Source of the DNA: JANJUB01 sp031386985
GTDB lineage: Bacteria; Armatimonadota; Fimbriimonadia; Fimbriimonadales; Fimbriimonadaceae
Length of the DNA: 64,000 nucleotides
Direction: 5' to 3'
Assembly (NCBI GenBank): GCA_031386985.1
Contig: JANNCV010000016.1
Location: forward strand, 1 to 64,000
Shown one piece after another: positions 16,589 to 24,749 of this stretch (the stretch's first letter is position 1; each line of letters starts with the position of its first letter). A model generated the notes under the pieces. It was not told where the DNA came from and did not search any database. It saw nothing but the letters and a program-made list of their open reading frames with translations. The position numbers were made by a program, and so were the translations under genes.

Positions 16589-17785
16589 CTACACCGTCAC
16601 TAAAACCCGCTCAGTTGAACCGATGAACGCCCGTGCAATCGCCTGATCGAGGTCTTCCAATAGATCCTCGCTATCCTCAATTCCAACGCTGAGTCGCAAG
16701 TGAGTGGGCCGAATGCCCTTCGCCTGACGCTCGGCTTCGGTCATCGCCCCGTGGGACATAAGGGTTGGGTAGCCAATAATGGATTCGACCCCACCCAGGC
16801 TTTCAGCAAGCATGAATATCCGAGTTGCTTCGGCAATCCTCTTGGCGTGGATCGCTTCGCCATCAACCTCAAGCGAGACCATTCCGCCGAATGCGCTCAT
16901 TTGGCTCTTGGCAATCGCATGCTCGGGATGGCTGGTTAGGCCGGGATAATAGGTGGTCTTTACTCGAGGGTTTTGAGCCAAATAGTTAGCGACGAGAGCA
17001 GCATTATGGCAATGACGTTCCATTCTAAGAGCAAGGGTCTTGACCCCGCGTAGGGTGAGCCAGCAGTCGAACGGCGAAGGAACGGCCCCCACCGTTTTCG
17101 AATACTCGAAAACACGATATTGGATGTCGGGATCATTGCAGATGAAAGCGCCGCCGATGATGTCACTATGGCCGCTGATGTATTTGGTGGTGGAGTGAAT
17201 CACAATATCGCAACCCAAGTCAAGCGGGTTCTGAACATAGGGCGAAGCGAACGTATTATCAATCACACAACGGAGACCGTTCTTCTTGCAGCAGTTCGCA
17301 ATCGCCCGGATATCCATGACACTGAGGTTTGGATTGGTCGGCGTTTCAAAAATCACCATCTTGGTGTTAGGCTGGATCGCGGCTTCTAAGCTTGCAACGG
17401 AGTGACCATCGAATTCGCTCGCCTCAATCGCCATGGTTGGCAACAACTTGTCTTTAACTCGCTGCGTGCCGCCATAGATATCGCTCGCCATGAGGATATG
17501 CTCGCCACATTTCACTAAGCTAAACGCGGCCATAACTGCCGCCATGCCGCTGCCAAAACAAACTGCGTGGTTCGCATTTTCAAGGCTAGCTAACACCGCT
17601 TCCAGCGTCGAACGGTTGGGGTTTGACACGCGAGTGTAATCATGGGCCGGCATTTCGTCAAGGCTGTTCCACGCGAACGTCGCCGACTGGAAAATTGGCT
17701 GGATGACGGCGTTGGCTTCCTTATCGGGGTCCTGGGCAACACGAATGGCACGAGTAGTGAACTTCACATATCTATTATTAGTCAT
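16589..17785 (-). CDS. Cystathionine gamma-synthase/lyase-family PLP enzyme
   Basis: A 398-residue Cys/Met-metabolism PLP enzyme (trans-sulfuration family). The PLP lysine lies in IHSTTKYISGHSDIIGG. CFGSGMAAVMA is the cofactor phosphate site, and DYTRVSNPNRSTLEA and VIDNTFASPYVQNPLDLG are family hallmarks. The tail LRLSVGIEDSEDLLEDLDQA is also diagnostic. It could be cystathionine gamma-synthase, gamma-lyase or a related sulfhydrylase; sequence reading cannot separate these. The enzyme is cytosolic. I looked for a SAM-type riboswitch in the 137 bases upstream and saw none. Confidence 0.9.
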   Translation of the reverse strand: MTNNRYVKFTTRAIRVAQDPDKEANAVIQPIFQSATFAWNSLDEMPAHDYTRVSNPNRSTLEAVLASLENANHAVCFGSGMAAVMAAFSLVKCGEHILMASDIYGGTQRVKDKLLPTMAIEASEFDGHSVASLEAAIQPNTKMVIFETPTNPNLSVMDIRAIANCCKKNGLRCVIDNTFASPYVQNPLDLGCDIVIHSTTKYISGHSDIIGGAFICNDPDIQYRVFEYSKTVGAVPSPFDCWLTLRGVKTLALRMERHCHNAALVANYLAQNPRVKTTYYPGLTSHPEHAIAKSQMSAFGGMVSLEVDGEAIHAKRIAEATRIFMLAESLGGVESIIGYPTLMSHGAMTEAERQAKGIRPTHLRLSVGIEDSEDLLEDLDQAIARAFIGSTERVLVTV

Positions 17786-17922
17786 AATCGCTCGATTCGA
17801 AGGCGCAAACTAAGACGGGGCGAATAGTGGTACACATTTTCATACATTATTAGGCTTTGCATGACCTCTCTCGAACTCCTGTCATTCGAAGCTAAACCCA
17901 ACTCTGGTAGATTCAACAGCAG

Positions 17923-19257
17923 ATGTCTGAATCGCCGCCACCGCTAGAATATTTGGAAGGACCAGAGCCCATCGCTACTAAGCGGCTGTGGTTTGGTTGG
18001 ATAACACTGGCGCTCTTCCTAGCGATGCTGATTTCACTAAGCGTTAGCACCTATTTTGGGCGGACCAGCAAGAAGGACAACCTCTCCCAGATCGAACAAC
18101 AGTTTGCGACCCAGGTGGGGGCCATAAAGTCTAAAGCATGGCCCGCGGAGGCACCCGCTCAAACCGACCGAGATCTGGCCGAGTTGCGCCAGAAGGGGAC
18201 TTCCGGTGCGGCCTACGCCGCAGCCTATATGGACCTCTCTGGCAAACCACCGCTTGAGTCTGATGTCGCTGTCCTTAAAGCCGCTTCCTCTCCTCGCCTG
18301 AGAGCCATCGCCGTGATTCTTGAGAGCAAGAAGCTCGACAGAATAACTCTCGATAAACTCACAAAGCCACTTGGCCCAGGAAAGTTGGATAGCTATGTGC
18401 GATTGAGAGCAAGAGAGAAGGCAGGCTTATCCGCGGATTGGAGCGAGTTCCAGAAAAATGCGTTAGGAATAGCGGTGATTGCCGTGGGCCTGGCTATCTG
18501 TATCATTGCATCCCCATTCATCATCGCCTTCATCTTCCTCTACAAGCATCCTGACCTTATCCGTCGCGGTCATCCAGCGTTGCCGATGTCGCTCTTTCAG
18601 TCTGATGTTCTTGCATTGCGCGCGGCTCAATTGTTACTCGCGTTTTTTGGCCTAAATGTCCTGTTTGAGCTCTCACAACCCAAACAACTGGTGAGCGGGG
18701 CTTGGTCATTGATTGGTTCGATGGTCTCAATCGCGGCGATTGTAACACTCGTGCGCGGCGAGTTCCTTGGAGTAAGAACTGCCAACTTCCAACGTGCAGA
18801 TGCGCCCCGAACGGCGATTCCAATTGGAATCGGAATTTACATTGCCAGCGTTCCCGCCATTATTCTTGTGGGACTTCTAGGGATGAAGTTGTTTAGCGGA
18901 CTTCCAACACCTGAGCACGACGCGGCAACTGCCCTCGCGACCTCTGGACTGTGGTCAACCGTTGCGATTGTTTTTGGGGCGGTCATTGTTGCGCCGATTG
19001 TGGAGGAAATCATTTTTCGTGGGCTAATCTTGCCCGCCCTCCACCGCTTTACAGGCAAGGCTTGGATTGCGATCGTGATCACCAATCTGCTCTTTGCATC
19101 CATGCACTCGACCGGTATTCCAGCTTGGGGGGCCTTGGCAATGATCGGTGTTGTGTGCTCATTGGCCGTCTATCAGACCGGCTCGCTATATCCGGCGATG
19201 GTCATGCATGGTTTCCATAACGGGATGCTGGTAACGTTGGCAATTCTGTCCCGTTAA
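17923..19257 (+). CDS. CPBP-family intramembrane metalloprotease
   Basis: A 444-residue membrane protein. One membrane helix follows a short N-terminal tail (WFGWITLALFLAMLISLS, about 23-40). A soluble region of about 130 residues is next, then a multi-spanning C-terminal half. That half holds the CPBP (Rce1-like) motifs: EEIIFRGLILP (about 363), ASMHSTGIPAWGALA and VMHGFHNGM, providing the Glu-Glu, His and His/Asn residues that bind the metal. Family members process prenylated proteins or bacteriocins in some bacteria; the substrate here is unknown. It is followed after 76 bases by the ECF sigma operon in the same direction. Confidence 0.88.
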   Translation: MSESPPPLEYLEGPEPIATKRLWFGWITLALFLAMLISLSVSTYFGRTSKKDNLSQIEQQFATQVGAIKSKAWPAEAPAQTDRDLAELRQKGTSGAAYAAAYMDLSGKPPLESDVAVLKAASSPRLRAIAVILESKKLDRITLDKLTKPLGPGKLDSYVRLRAREKAGLSADWSEFQKNALGIAVIAVGLAICIIASPFIIAFIFLYKHPDLIRRGHPALPMSLFQSDVLALRAAQLLLAFFGLNVLFELSQPKQLVSGAWSLIGSMVSIAAIVTLVRGEFLGVRTANFQRADAPRTAIPIGIGIYIASVPAIILVGLLGMKLFSGLPTPEHDAATALATSGLWSTVAIVFGAVIVAPIVEEIIFRGLILPALHRFTGKAWIAIVITNLLFASMHSTGIPAWGALAMIGVVCSLAVYQTGSLYPAMVMHGFHNGMLVTLAILSR

Positions 19258-19333
19258 GTGAACTTTGAATGGCTTCGCGCGTCTAGCCTTACATAAGATG
19301 GAACTCACGTTCGGACGAACGGCGCGGATTAAC

Positions 19334-19909
19334 ATGGATCCGAGCCTAGAACAAGCGCTAGTGGAACGGTGTAAACGCCGTGACCCAGAGGCGTTTGGTC
19401 GGTTTGTAGACACGTACCAGACCCGAATATACGGCTACGTGAAGCGAATGCTTCGTAACTCTGAAGACGCTGATGACGTTGCCCAAGAGGTTTTCATCAA
19501 GGCGTTCCAAGCGTTTGATCGCTTCGACGGACGATCCAGCTTGCGAACTTGGTTGTTCAGAATCGCTCATAATCTATGCATAGATCGCTTGCGAAAAGGT
19601 GACCGTTCGCTCAATGAAACGAGTTTAGATTGCGATCCCGAAGAAGGCACTTGGGATATCGGGGACGACCGCTGGCAGCCCGAGCAAATGGTCCTGAACA
19701 GCGAGCTTATGTCCCAAGTGGAGGCCGCGTTAGAGTGTATGAGCGAGAAACTGCGAACTGTCCTGCTCTTGCACGACCGAGAAGACTTTGCTTACGATGA
19801 AATCGCACAAACCCTGGATTTGCCTTTGGGTACAGTTAAGAGCCGACTTTTCTTGGCCAGAACCCATCTACACAAGCACTTATCAATCTATCTAGGAGGC
19901 CAATCTTGA
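19334..19909 (+). CDS. ECF RNA polymerase sigma factor
   Basis: A 191-residue sigma-70 family protein of ECF type. Region 2 spans about 20-85, with the -10 binding segment DADDVAQEVFIKAFQAFDRF followed by LRTWLFRIAHNLCIDRLRK. Region 4 at about 135-185 has YDEIAQTLDLPLGTVKSRLFLART. The ATG at 19334 fits the family N-terminus; an ATG at 19298 and a TTG at 19265 are in frame upstream. Its stop overlaps the next gene (TGATG), so sigma factor and putative anti-sigma protein are translationally coupled, as is typical of ECF pairs. Confidence 0.92.
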   Translation: MDPSLEQALVERCKRRDPEAFGRFVDTYQTRIYGYVKRMLRNSEDADDVAQEVFIKAFQAFDRFDGRSSLRTWLFRIAHNLCIDRLRKGDRSLNETSLDCDPEEGTWDIGDDRWQPEQMVLNSELMSQVEAALECMSEKLRTVLLLHDREDFAYDEIAQTLDLPLGTVKSRLFLARTHLHKHLSIYLGGQS

Positions 19910-20562
19910 TGAACGAATTCGAAGAAACTGACAAAACCATCATGGGTTCGCTTCTTGAATTTGAACCAAGTAGCGAGTGGCGAAAGCAGCTCGACCGAGA
20001 GCTCCAGGCCATCAGCCTTGTCGTCGCTTTGCCAGAAATCGAGCCTCCTGCATCCTGGCGGGCTTCGCTAGATGAGAGAATTGCCGCGCTCGCTCATGAG
20101 GCGGTTCCGCTGGCGGGCCAACTGCCGGACATTCATCCGACGGCCCGATGGCGGGGCGATCTTGATGCCAAGCTTGTCGCATTACACAGCGAGCGCAAAC
20201 AAAGCCTGATCGCTCGACTCCTGCGACGGTTGCCCGAAGATTCGCCTAACTTAATTTGGCGCAGCCAGCTTAACGAACGGGTGAGAGTGCTTGCCAAGCC
20301 CCGAAAAGCGAGGCCGTTTGCGAACGTCTTCAAGCCAACCGCGGCAGTTGGCCTCGCCGGGATTCTGATGGCTGTCGTGATCTTCCAGATGCGGCCCATG
20401 CCAGTTGCTTCCGTAAGCGCAGAGCCAAACGTCGTGGATTGGATGCTTGAAACCCACGAGCAGAGCGTGGCTTATGGTGACCTAGGCGTAACCCAACCCG
20501 CGGAGTATTCCGGGGTTGCATTCATCGAGGAGCCGGCTGATTTGAGCCTGGGTGGCATCTAG
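19909..20562 (+). CDS. Putative anti-sigma factor with four P-x3-W-R repeats and one membrane helix
   Basis: A 217-residue protein starting at the ATG overlapping the sigma-factor stop, behind GGAGGCC. Residues 1-135 are cytoplasmic and contain four copies of a motif P-x3-W-R-x2-L-(D/N)-x2-hydrophobic, with Trp at 24, 50, 81 and 117. Each Pro lies four residues before the Trp. One membrane helix follows at about 136-155 (TAAVGLAGILMAVVIF), and a 60-residue extracytoplasmic tail. Position and topology are those of an anti-sigma factor. The HxxxCxxC zinc motif common in that class is absent, so the repeats may replace it as the sigma-binding part. That role is inferred. Confidence 0.72.
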   Translation: MNEFEETDKTIMGSLLEFEPSSEWRKQLDRELQAISLVVALPEIEPPASWRASLDERIAALAHEAVPLAGQLPDIHPTARWRGDLDAKLVALHSERKQSLIARLLRRLPEDSPNLIWRSQLNERVRVLAKPRKARPFANVFKPTAAVGLAGILMAVVIFQMRPMPVASVSAEPNVVDWMLETHEQSVAYGDLGVTQPAEYSGVAFIEEPADLSLGGI

Positions 20563-20565
20563 ACA

Positions 20566-21498
20566 ATGAGATTTCTCCTTACCGTCGCGAATGTTGGGTT
20601 GGCAATCGGGTCAATACAGGCTCAACCCGTTATGGCCCGAACCGCTGATGTTCCGCCGATAATTCGATCATTTGCCCAGTTCATGCGGGCGGGCCGTGTG
20701 GCCGGAACCCGACGTATTGAAATCGGGCAAGGGGCAAAGCCGATCACCGAATTTATCGTTAAGAATGGGGAACACATGAGAACCACGTACCCTCAGAACT
20801 CTCCTATGTTTGGTCAGGTTATCGTCGAAAGCCGGAACATTCGCAAACACTATGACCCGGTTCGAAATGAAGTAGTGGTGACCGAGTTGCATCCCGCAAG
20901 CCAAGATGAGCGCATTCTGAATTTTGTGCGAAGGCGTGTCAAGTTTGAAGTGGCCGATGGCGGGAAGGTGGCCGGTCAAGCGACGACCGCTGTAACATTT
21001 TTTAACCCTCGCGGCCTCATGCAAGTTAAATTGTGGCTAGATACCCAAACAGGATTCCCCCTCAAAAAAGTGACCTACAACGCCGCTGGCCATGTTCAAG
21101 CCTCGTTCGAGTTTGAATCTGTCAACTACGAGACTCGTCGCCCTCGGCCGGCTGATTTCGAACTAAATGTCCCGAATGCGAAGACTATCAACCCCCTCGA
21201 CGTGAGCCGAAGAATTGCCGAAGCGATAGGCCTGACCCCCATTTTTTTGCCAAAGCCGCAATTCTTTTTGCAATCCAGCCAAAAACATGAAAGCCGGTTT
21301 GGAGATTTTCTTGTGCAGGTTTATGAAGGAGAAATCGGTCGGGTTACACTCTTTCAATCGGGTCGGCTGATCCGATTCCAACCGCCCGCGAGCGGTCAAG
21401 CGCTGGTCTGGCAACAAAACGGTCAAACTTACGCGCTCCTTGGCCAAGCTCCGGGCGTATTGCAGCGCCTAGCCCGTTTATTGGGTAAACCCGACTAG
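20566..21498 (+). CDS. Secreted RseB/MucB-like regulatory protein
   Basis: A 310-residue protein with an N-terminal signal sequence (MRFLLTVANVGLAIGSIQAQ). Residues 40-200 look like the lipoprotein-carrier/RseB fold: RRIEIGQGAKPITEFIVKNG, MFGQVIVESRNIRKHYDP, LWLDTQTGFPLKKVTYNAAG and FEFESVNYETRRP. The C-terminal part (IFLPKPQFFLQSSQ to GQAPGVLQRLARLL) resembles the second RseB/DUF4367-like module. It starts 3 bases after the putative anti-sigma gene. By analogy with RpoE-RseA-RseB it would sense the envelope state and modulate anti-sigma degradation. The similarity is judged by pattern only. Confidence 0.65.
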   Translation: MRFLLTVANVGLAIGSIQAQPVMARTADVPPIIRSFAQFMRAGRVAGTRRIEIGQGAKPITEFIVKNGEHMRTTYPQNSPMFGQVIVESRNIRKHYDPVRNEVVVTELHPASQDERILNFVRRRVKFEVADGGKVAGQATTAVTFFNPRGLMQVKLWLDTQTGFPLKKVTYNAAGHVQASFEFESVNYETRRPRPADFELNVPNAKTINPLDVSRRIAEAIGLTPIFLPKPQFFLQSSQKHESRFGDFLVQVYEGEIGRVTLFQSGRLIRFQPPASGQALVWQQNGQTYALLGQAPGVLQRLARLLGKPD

Positions 21499-21524
21499 AG
21501 CCGAGCGAGTAAACTTCTCGCAGT

Positions 21525-22640
21525 ATGATTCTTCACTTCACCGACGAAGAGAAGCAGTTTCTGAGCCAGGTCGAAGATTTTGTTTCCAGCTACGTTTTGC
21601 CCCAAACCCGCCAATGGGAAGCCGATACCTTCCCCGCCGATATCTGGAAAATCTGCGCCGAAAAGGGTTTGAGTAGCTGTGTTCTACCGAAATCCTTTGG
21701 AGGGCGGGGTTACTCCTGCCAAACGTATGCCGAGATGTGCAGATTGCTGGCCAAGGGCGACCCCGCTTTGGCGATGAACATTGCCGCCGTAAACGCGCTG
21801 TGCGTGGCCCATTTTGAGCACTTTGCCAATGACGAGCAGCGCGCAAAGTATTTGCCCGGCGTGCTCAGTGGCGACATTCCTTTGTCTTGGGGACTCACCG
21901 AACCCGACGCGGGGTCCGATGCTCGCCGAGTAAAAACTTTTGCCACGCCTATTGAAGGAAAGCCCGGATTTTTCCATCTTAACGGCGAAAAGATGTTTAT
22001 AACCAACGGCGGATTCGCTAAGTTGTTTATCATCATCGCCCGCGTAAGTGAGACGGAGTTAACCGGATTCTTTATGGAGAAGGACCAACTGGGATTCGAG
22101 GAAATCGGTCGCATTCCCACATCCAGCGTTTCCGCTTCCTATACGCTACACTTTAAAATGAACAACGCCGTTGCCTGGCATACGCCGGGCAGCTTTGAAC
22201 AGGTCATTTCCTTGCTGTATCGGGGGCGAATCGGGATTGGGGCGATGGCTCTCGGCATCGCCGAGAAGGCCTTGGAAGAAGGCGTCGAGTACGCGAAGCA
22301 GCGTCAACAGTTTAATCGGCCCCTAGCCCAAATGCAATCCGTGCAGAACATGGTCGCAGAGAGCGCTATGGCGGTCGCCGCCGCGCAGGGTTTGGTTCAC
22401 AAAGCGGCTTGGATGTACGATCAAGGCATGAACGTAGTTTCAGAATCTTCGTATGCGAAACTTTTTGCCTCGGAGACGGCGCGAGACGTTACGAACAAAA
22501 TGTTGCAGATTCACGGCGGTCGAGGTTTAACTCGTGATTACCTCATCGAAAAACTTTGGCGCGATGCCAAGTTGACCGAAATAGGCGAAGGCGCGACGGA
22601 AATTCAAAAGCTGATTATTGCGAAACAGATGTTAAAATAG
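21525..22640 (+). CDS. Acyl-CoA dehydrogenase
   Basis: A 371-residue FAD-dependent dehydrogenase introducing the alpha-beta double bond in acyl-CoA. The three-domain layout is clear. Helical N-domain 1-115 is followed by PLSWGLTEPDAGSDARRVKT (FAD/substrate contact) and LNGEKMFITNGGFAKLFIIIAR. The C-terminal helical domain has YAKQRQQFNRPLAQMQSVQNM and LQIHGGRGLTRDYLIEKLWRDAK. The catalytic base is the Glu in IGEGATEIQK near the end. It is cytosolic and passes electrons to an electron-transfer flavoprotein, not seen here. Chain-length preference cannot be read. It is followed by a tRNA on the opposite strand. Confidence 0.94.
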   Translation: MILHFTDEEKQFLSQVEDFVSSYVLPQTRQWEADTFPADIWKICAEKGLSSCVLPKSFGGRGYSCQTYAEMCRLLAKGDPALAMNIAAVNALCVAHFEHFANDEQRAKYLPGVLSGDIPLSWGLTEPDAGSDARRVKTFATPIEGKPGFFHLNGEKMFITNGGFAKLFIIIARVSETELTGFFMEKDQLGFEEIGRIPTSSVSASYTLHFKMNNAVAWHTPGSFEQVISLLYRGRIGIGAMALGIAEKALEEGVEYAKQRQQFNRPLAQMQSVQNMVAESAMAVAAAQGLVHKAAWMYDQGMNVVSESSYAKLFASETARDVTNKMLQIHGGRGLTRDYLIEKLWRDAKLTEIGEGATEIQKLIIAKQMLK

Positions 22641-22700
22641 GACGGCTTTCCCTAATTTCAGTAAGTAGCACGGTGCGGACCCCCCGCACGCTAAGGGGCC

Positions 22701-22786
22701 TGGTGGGCAAGGAGAGACTTGAACTCTCACGCTTATTAGGCGCTGGAACCTAAATCCAGTGCGTCTACCAATTTCGCCACTCACCC
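22701..22786 (-). tRNA. tRNA-Leu (anticodon UAG)
   Basis: The minus strand folds as a type II tRNA of 86 bases. The acceptor GGGTGAG pairs with CTTGCCC (two G-U pairs). The D-arm contains AATTGGTAGACGC. The anticodon stem CTGGA/TCCAG encloses loop TTTAGGT with anticodon TAG. A long variable arm follows (CGCCTAATAAGCG), then T-arm GAGAGTTCAAGTCTCTC, discriminator A and encoded CCA. It reads CUA and related CUN leucine codons. Confidence 0.96.
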
Positions 22787-22824
22787 GCGACCAGGCTACT
22801 AGTTTACCGCTTTGGCATGAGCGG

Positions 22825-23133
22825 TCAGCGCGGTTCCCAATAGCGTCCATTCATGATGGCCCGCTCTTGGTCGTCAAATTTTACTCCCTCATCCGCTAAC
22901 ATCTTCCTTTGCAACATTGCGACCGCGGCGTCTTTTTTGAAGATAACGAGGCGCCCGTCCTTAGCGATCACTCGCCACCATGGCACATCTTCTGGACATT
23001 TGCTCATCCAATTGCCCACGACTAAACCGGAAACTGGATTGGTTAAAGCTTGGCCGAGGGCGCCGTAGCTGGTGACGAATCCATGCGGCACCGCTCGGAC
23101 CATTTCGTACACTGCCGCTGGCCCCGGACTCAC
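22825..23133 (-). CDS. Alkyltransferase-like protein (MGMT DNA-binding domain without catalytic Cys)
   Basis: A 102-residue protein of the ATL type. It shows the helix-turn-helix DNA-binding domain of O6-alkylguanine methyltransferases (VPHGFVTSYGALGQAL, SGLVVGNWMSKCP). The active-site PCHRV segment reads PWWRVIAKDG, with Trp in place of the acceptor Cys. Such proteins bind O6-alkylguanine without repairing it and hand the lesion to nucleotide excision repair. The GTG at 23133 overlaps the stop of the DUF72 gene (GTGA), which makes it the likely start; the frame is open further upstream. The two genes form a pair. Confidence 0.88.
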   Translation of the reverse strand: MSPGPAAVYEMVRAVPHGFVTSYGALGQALTNPVSGLVVGNWMSKCPEDVPWWRVIAKDGRLVIFKKDAAVAMLQRKMLADEGVKFDDQERAIMNGRYWEPR

Positions 23134-23876
23134 TTTCTCAGCCCCATGATATCGAGCAACCGCCAGGCGTCCCGCCACGGGGAACCGTCGTCTTCGTGCT
23201 TGAACATGGCGAACACATCCTTTCCGCTCGCGAGGCCCTGGCTAAACCAATCCGCCCATCGCTTGAGTTCCTCATCCGAGTACTCTTCCCGTCGCATTCG
23301 AGCGTAAATCACCGAGCCAGTGTCGCGCATCACTCCCCTCCTATCATCGTTGTCGGAGGCCACATAACACACACTTTTTGAAGCCATCAAACCGCCGATC
23401 TCATCCTGATCCCAGCTTTCGTGGCGCCACTCAATCCCCCAAGGAATGACGACGTCGCTACCCTCGGCTGTAAGCGGTAGCTGTTCCAGAAATCCGATGA
23501 GCCGCTCGTCACTTCGCTTCATGTTGGGGGGCAGTTGGATGTAAACGCATCCTACTTGGCCCGCATCCAGGACGGGTTTCAGCCGTTTGATGAAGAACTT
23601 TACCGATTCGATGGACTCGGGTTTCAACCGGCGCAGATGGCTGACATCACGATGCATTTTGAACGTGTATTTGAATCCGGGAGGAGCTTGCTTTACCCAG
23701 TTGTTTACCCCGTTCTCGGGCGGCATTCGATACCAGGTCGAGTCCATTTCTACGGTGTTGAAATTGTCTGAATAGAACTTAAAGAAATCCTTGGCCTTGA
23801 GGTCGGGAGAGTAGAACCGGCCCTCACCTTGCCACTCCTTATAAGAGAACCCCGAAAGCCCCACATACATCGCCAC
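23130..23876 (-). CDS. DUF72-family protein
   Basis: A 248-residue protein of the DUF72 (YecE) family with a TIM-barrel-like pattern. It opens MYVGLSGFSYKEWQGEGRFYS, followed by FYSDNFNTVEMDSTWYRMP, PPGFKYTFKMHRDVSHLRRL, VCYVASDNDDRRG and IYARMRREEYSDEELKRWADW, all matching family blocks. Its biochemical function is not established, although it is widespread. The GTG at 23876 lies 6 bases after a TAGAAT box; an ATG two codons later is possible. It is translationally coupled to the alkyltransferase-like gene, which may point to a shared role in DNA damage. Confidence 0.88.
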   Translation of the reverse strand: MAMYVGLSGFSYKEWQGEGRFYSPDLKAKDFFKFYSDNFNTVEMDSTWYRMPPENGVNNWVKQAPPGFKYTFKMHRDVSHLRRLKPESIESVKFFIKRLKPVLDAGQVGCVYIQLPPNMKRSDERLIGFLEQLPLTAEGSDVVIPWGIEWRHESWDQDEIGGLMASKSVCYVASDNDDRRGVMRDTGSVIYARMRREEYSDEELKRWADWFSQGLASGKDVFAMFKHEDDGSPWRDAWRLLDIMGLRK

Positions 23877-23882
23877 TCCAAG

Positions 23883-23888
23883 ATTCTA
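23883..23888 (-). promoter_or_regulatory. Putative -10 element, leaderless start of DUF72 gene
   Basis: On the minus strand TAGAAT ends 6 bases before the GTG at 23876. Confidence 0.5.
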
Positions 23889-23922
23889 CACCGGAGTGCA
23901 ACCAAAACCTAGCAAAGCGAGT

Positions 23923-23928
23923 CAAAAT
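23923..23928 (+). promoter_or_regulatory. Possible -10 element of M48 peptidase gene
   Basis: CAAAAT ends 7 bases before the ATG at 23936. Its first base departs from TANNNT, so this is weaker than the other cases. Confidence 0.3.
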
Positions 23929-23935
23929 AACAACC

Positions 23936-24736
23936 ATGACTTCGCGATTCATTTTGGTTGCTAGCCTAGCGCTTTCAATAAATGTAGCCCAGGCTGATAT
24001 GTTCAAGCCGAGTAAAGCCGATCAAGTGAAGCTTGGTCAGCAGGCTGCCTTAGAAATCCGGAAGAAAGAAAAGATCCTTCCCGCAACCGACGCGCGGGTC
24101 ATCATGCTTCGGCGGATTGCGGAGCGCGTGTTGAAGACAGTTGACGATTCAAAAGAACCTTGGAAATACAGTTTTGATGTGGTTGATAGCAAAGAAATTA
24201 ACGCGTTCGCTCTTCCCGGTGGGCCGGTTTTCTTTTTCTCTGGACTGCTAAATAAACTCAAGACCGAGGACGAGATTGCGGGAATTCTCGGCCATGAGAT
24301 TGTTCACAGTCGGCGCGAACATTGGGCCTATGCTTACGGAGAGCAGCAGAAGCGCGACCTGCTCTTAACGAGCATTCTGATTTTTGGGCGAGTTGGTCGC
24401 ACTGCTGGCGAACTCCTCGGTTTGAGTTCAGAGGTTCTGCTTGGCCTGCCGTTTTCGCGGAAACACGAGAGCGAGGCCGACCGAGAAGGTTTCAAGATGA
24501 TGGTGGATGCTGGTTTTAATCCACAGGGGATCATAGACGTTTTTGAATTCCTCAAGAAGGCGGCGAGTGGCCCCAAACCGCCGGAATTCATCTCCACCCA
24601 CCCCGACGATGGTCGGCGAATCAACTCAATCAAAGACATGGTCGCTACCCAGAACCGAACGTACAAACCCATGGTGAAACTGCCTTGGGACGCTACCACC
24701 TACAAGACTGCGCGAACGCTTCGCTGGCATTGGTAG
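23936..24736 (+). CDS. Secreted M48-family zinc metallopeptidase
   Basis: A 266-residue peptidase with a Sec signal peptide (MTSRFILVASLALSINVAQA). The zinc site is GHEIVHSRREH (HEXXH at about 122-126), and the third ligand lies in KHESEADREGFKMM (about 180). AFALPGGPVFFFSGLL before it and FISTHPDDGRRINSI after it are typical of the M48C/BepA-like periplasmic subgroup. Those act in outer-membrane protein quality control. There is no C-terminal TPR domain, so this is the short form. Substrate unknown. Confidence 0.92.
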   Translation: MTSRFILVASLALSINVAQADMFKPSKADQVKLGQQAALEIRKKEKILPATDARVIMLRRIAERVLKTVDDSKEPWKYSFDVVDSKEINAFALPGGPVFFFSGLLNKLKTEDEIAGILGHEIVHSRREHWAYAYGEQQKRDLLLTSILIFGRVGRTAGELLGLSSEVLLGLPFSRKHESEADREGFKMMVDAGFNPQGIIDVFEFLKKAASGPKPPEFISTHPDDGRRINSIKDMVATQNRTYKPMVKLPWDATTYKTARTLRWHW

Positions 24737-24738
24737 GC

Positions 24739-24744
24739 TAAAAT
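24739..24744 (+). promoter_or_regulatory. Putative -10 element, leaderless start of MFS gene
   Basis: TAAAAT overlaps the stop region of the M48 gene and ends 5 bases before the ATG at 24750. Confidence 0.55.
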
Positions 24745-24749
24745 GCCGT

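Noticed and set aside
17786..17922. SAM-type riboswitch before the trans-sulfuration gene
   Set aside because: No conserved core or hairpins of known SAM riboswitches could be seen.
22673..22689. GC-rich hairpin after the acyl-CoA dehydrogenase gene as a terminator
   Set aside because: GTGCGG/CCGCAC is only 6 bp with no T-tract on either strand, so it was not listed.
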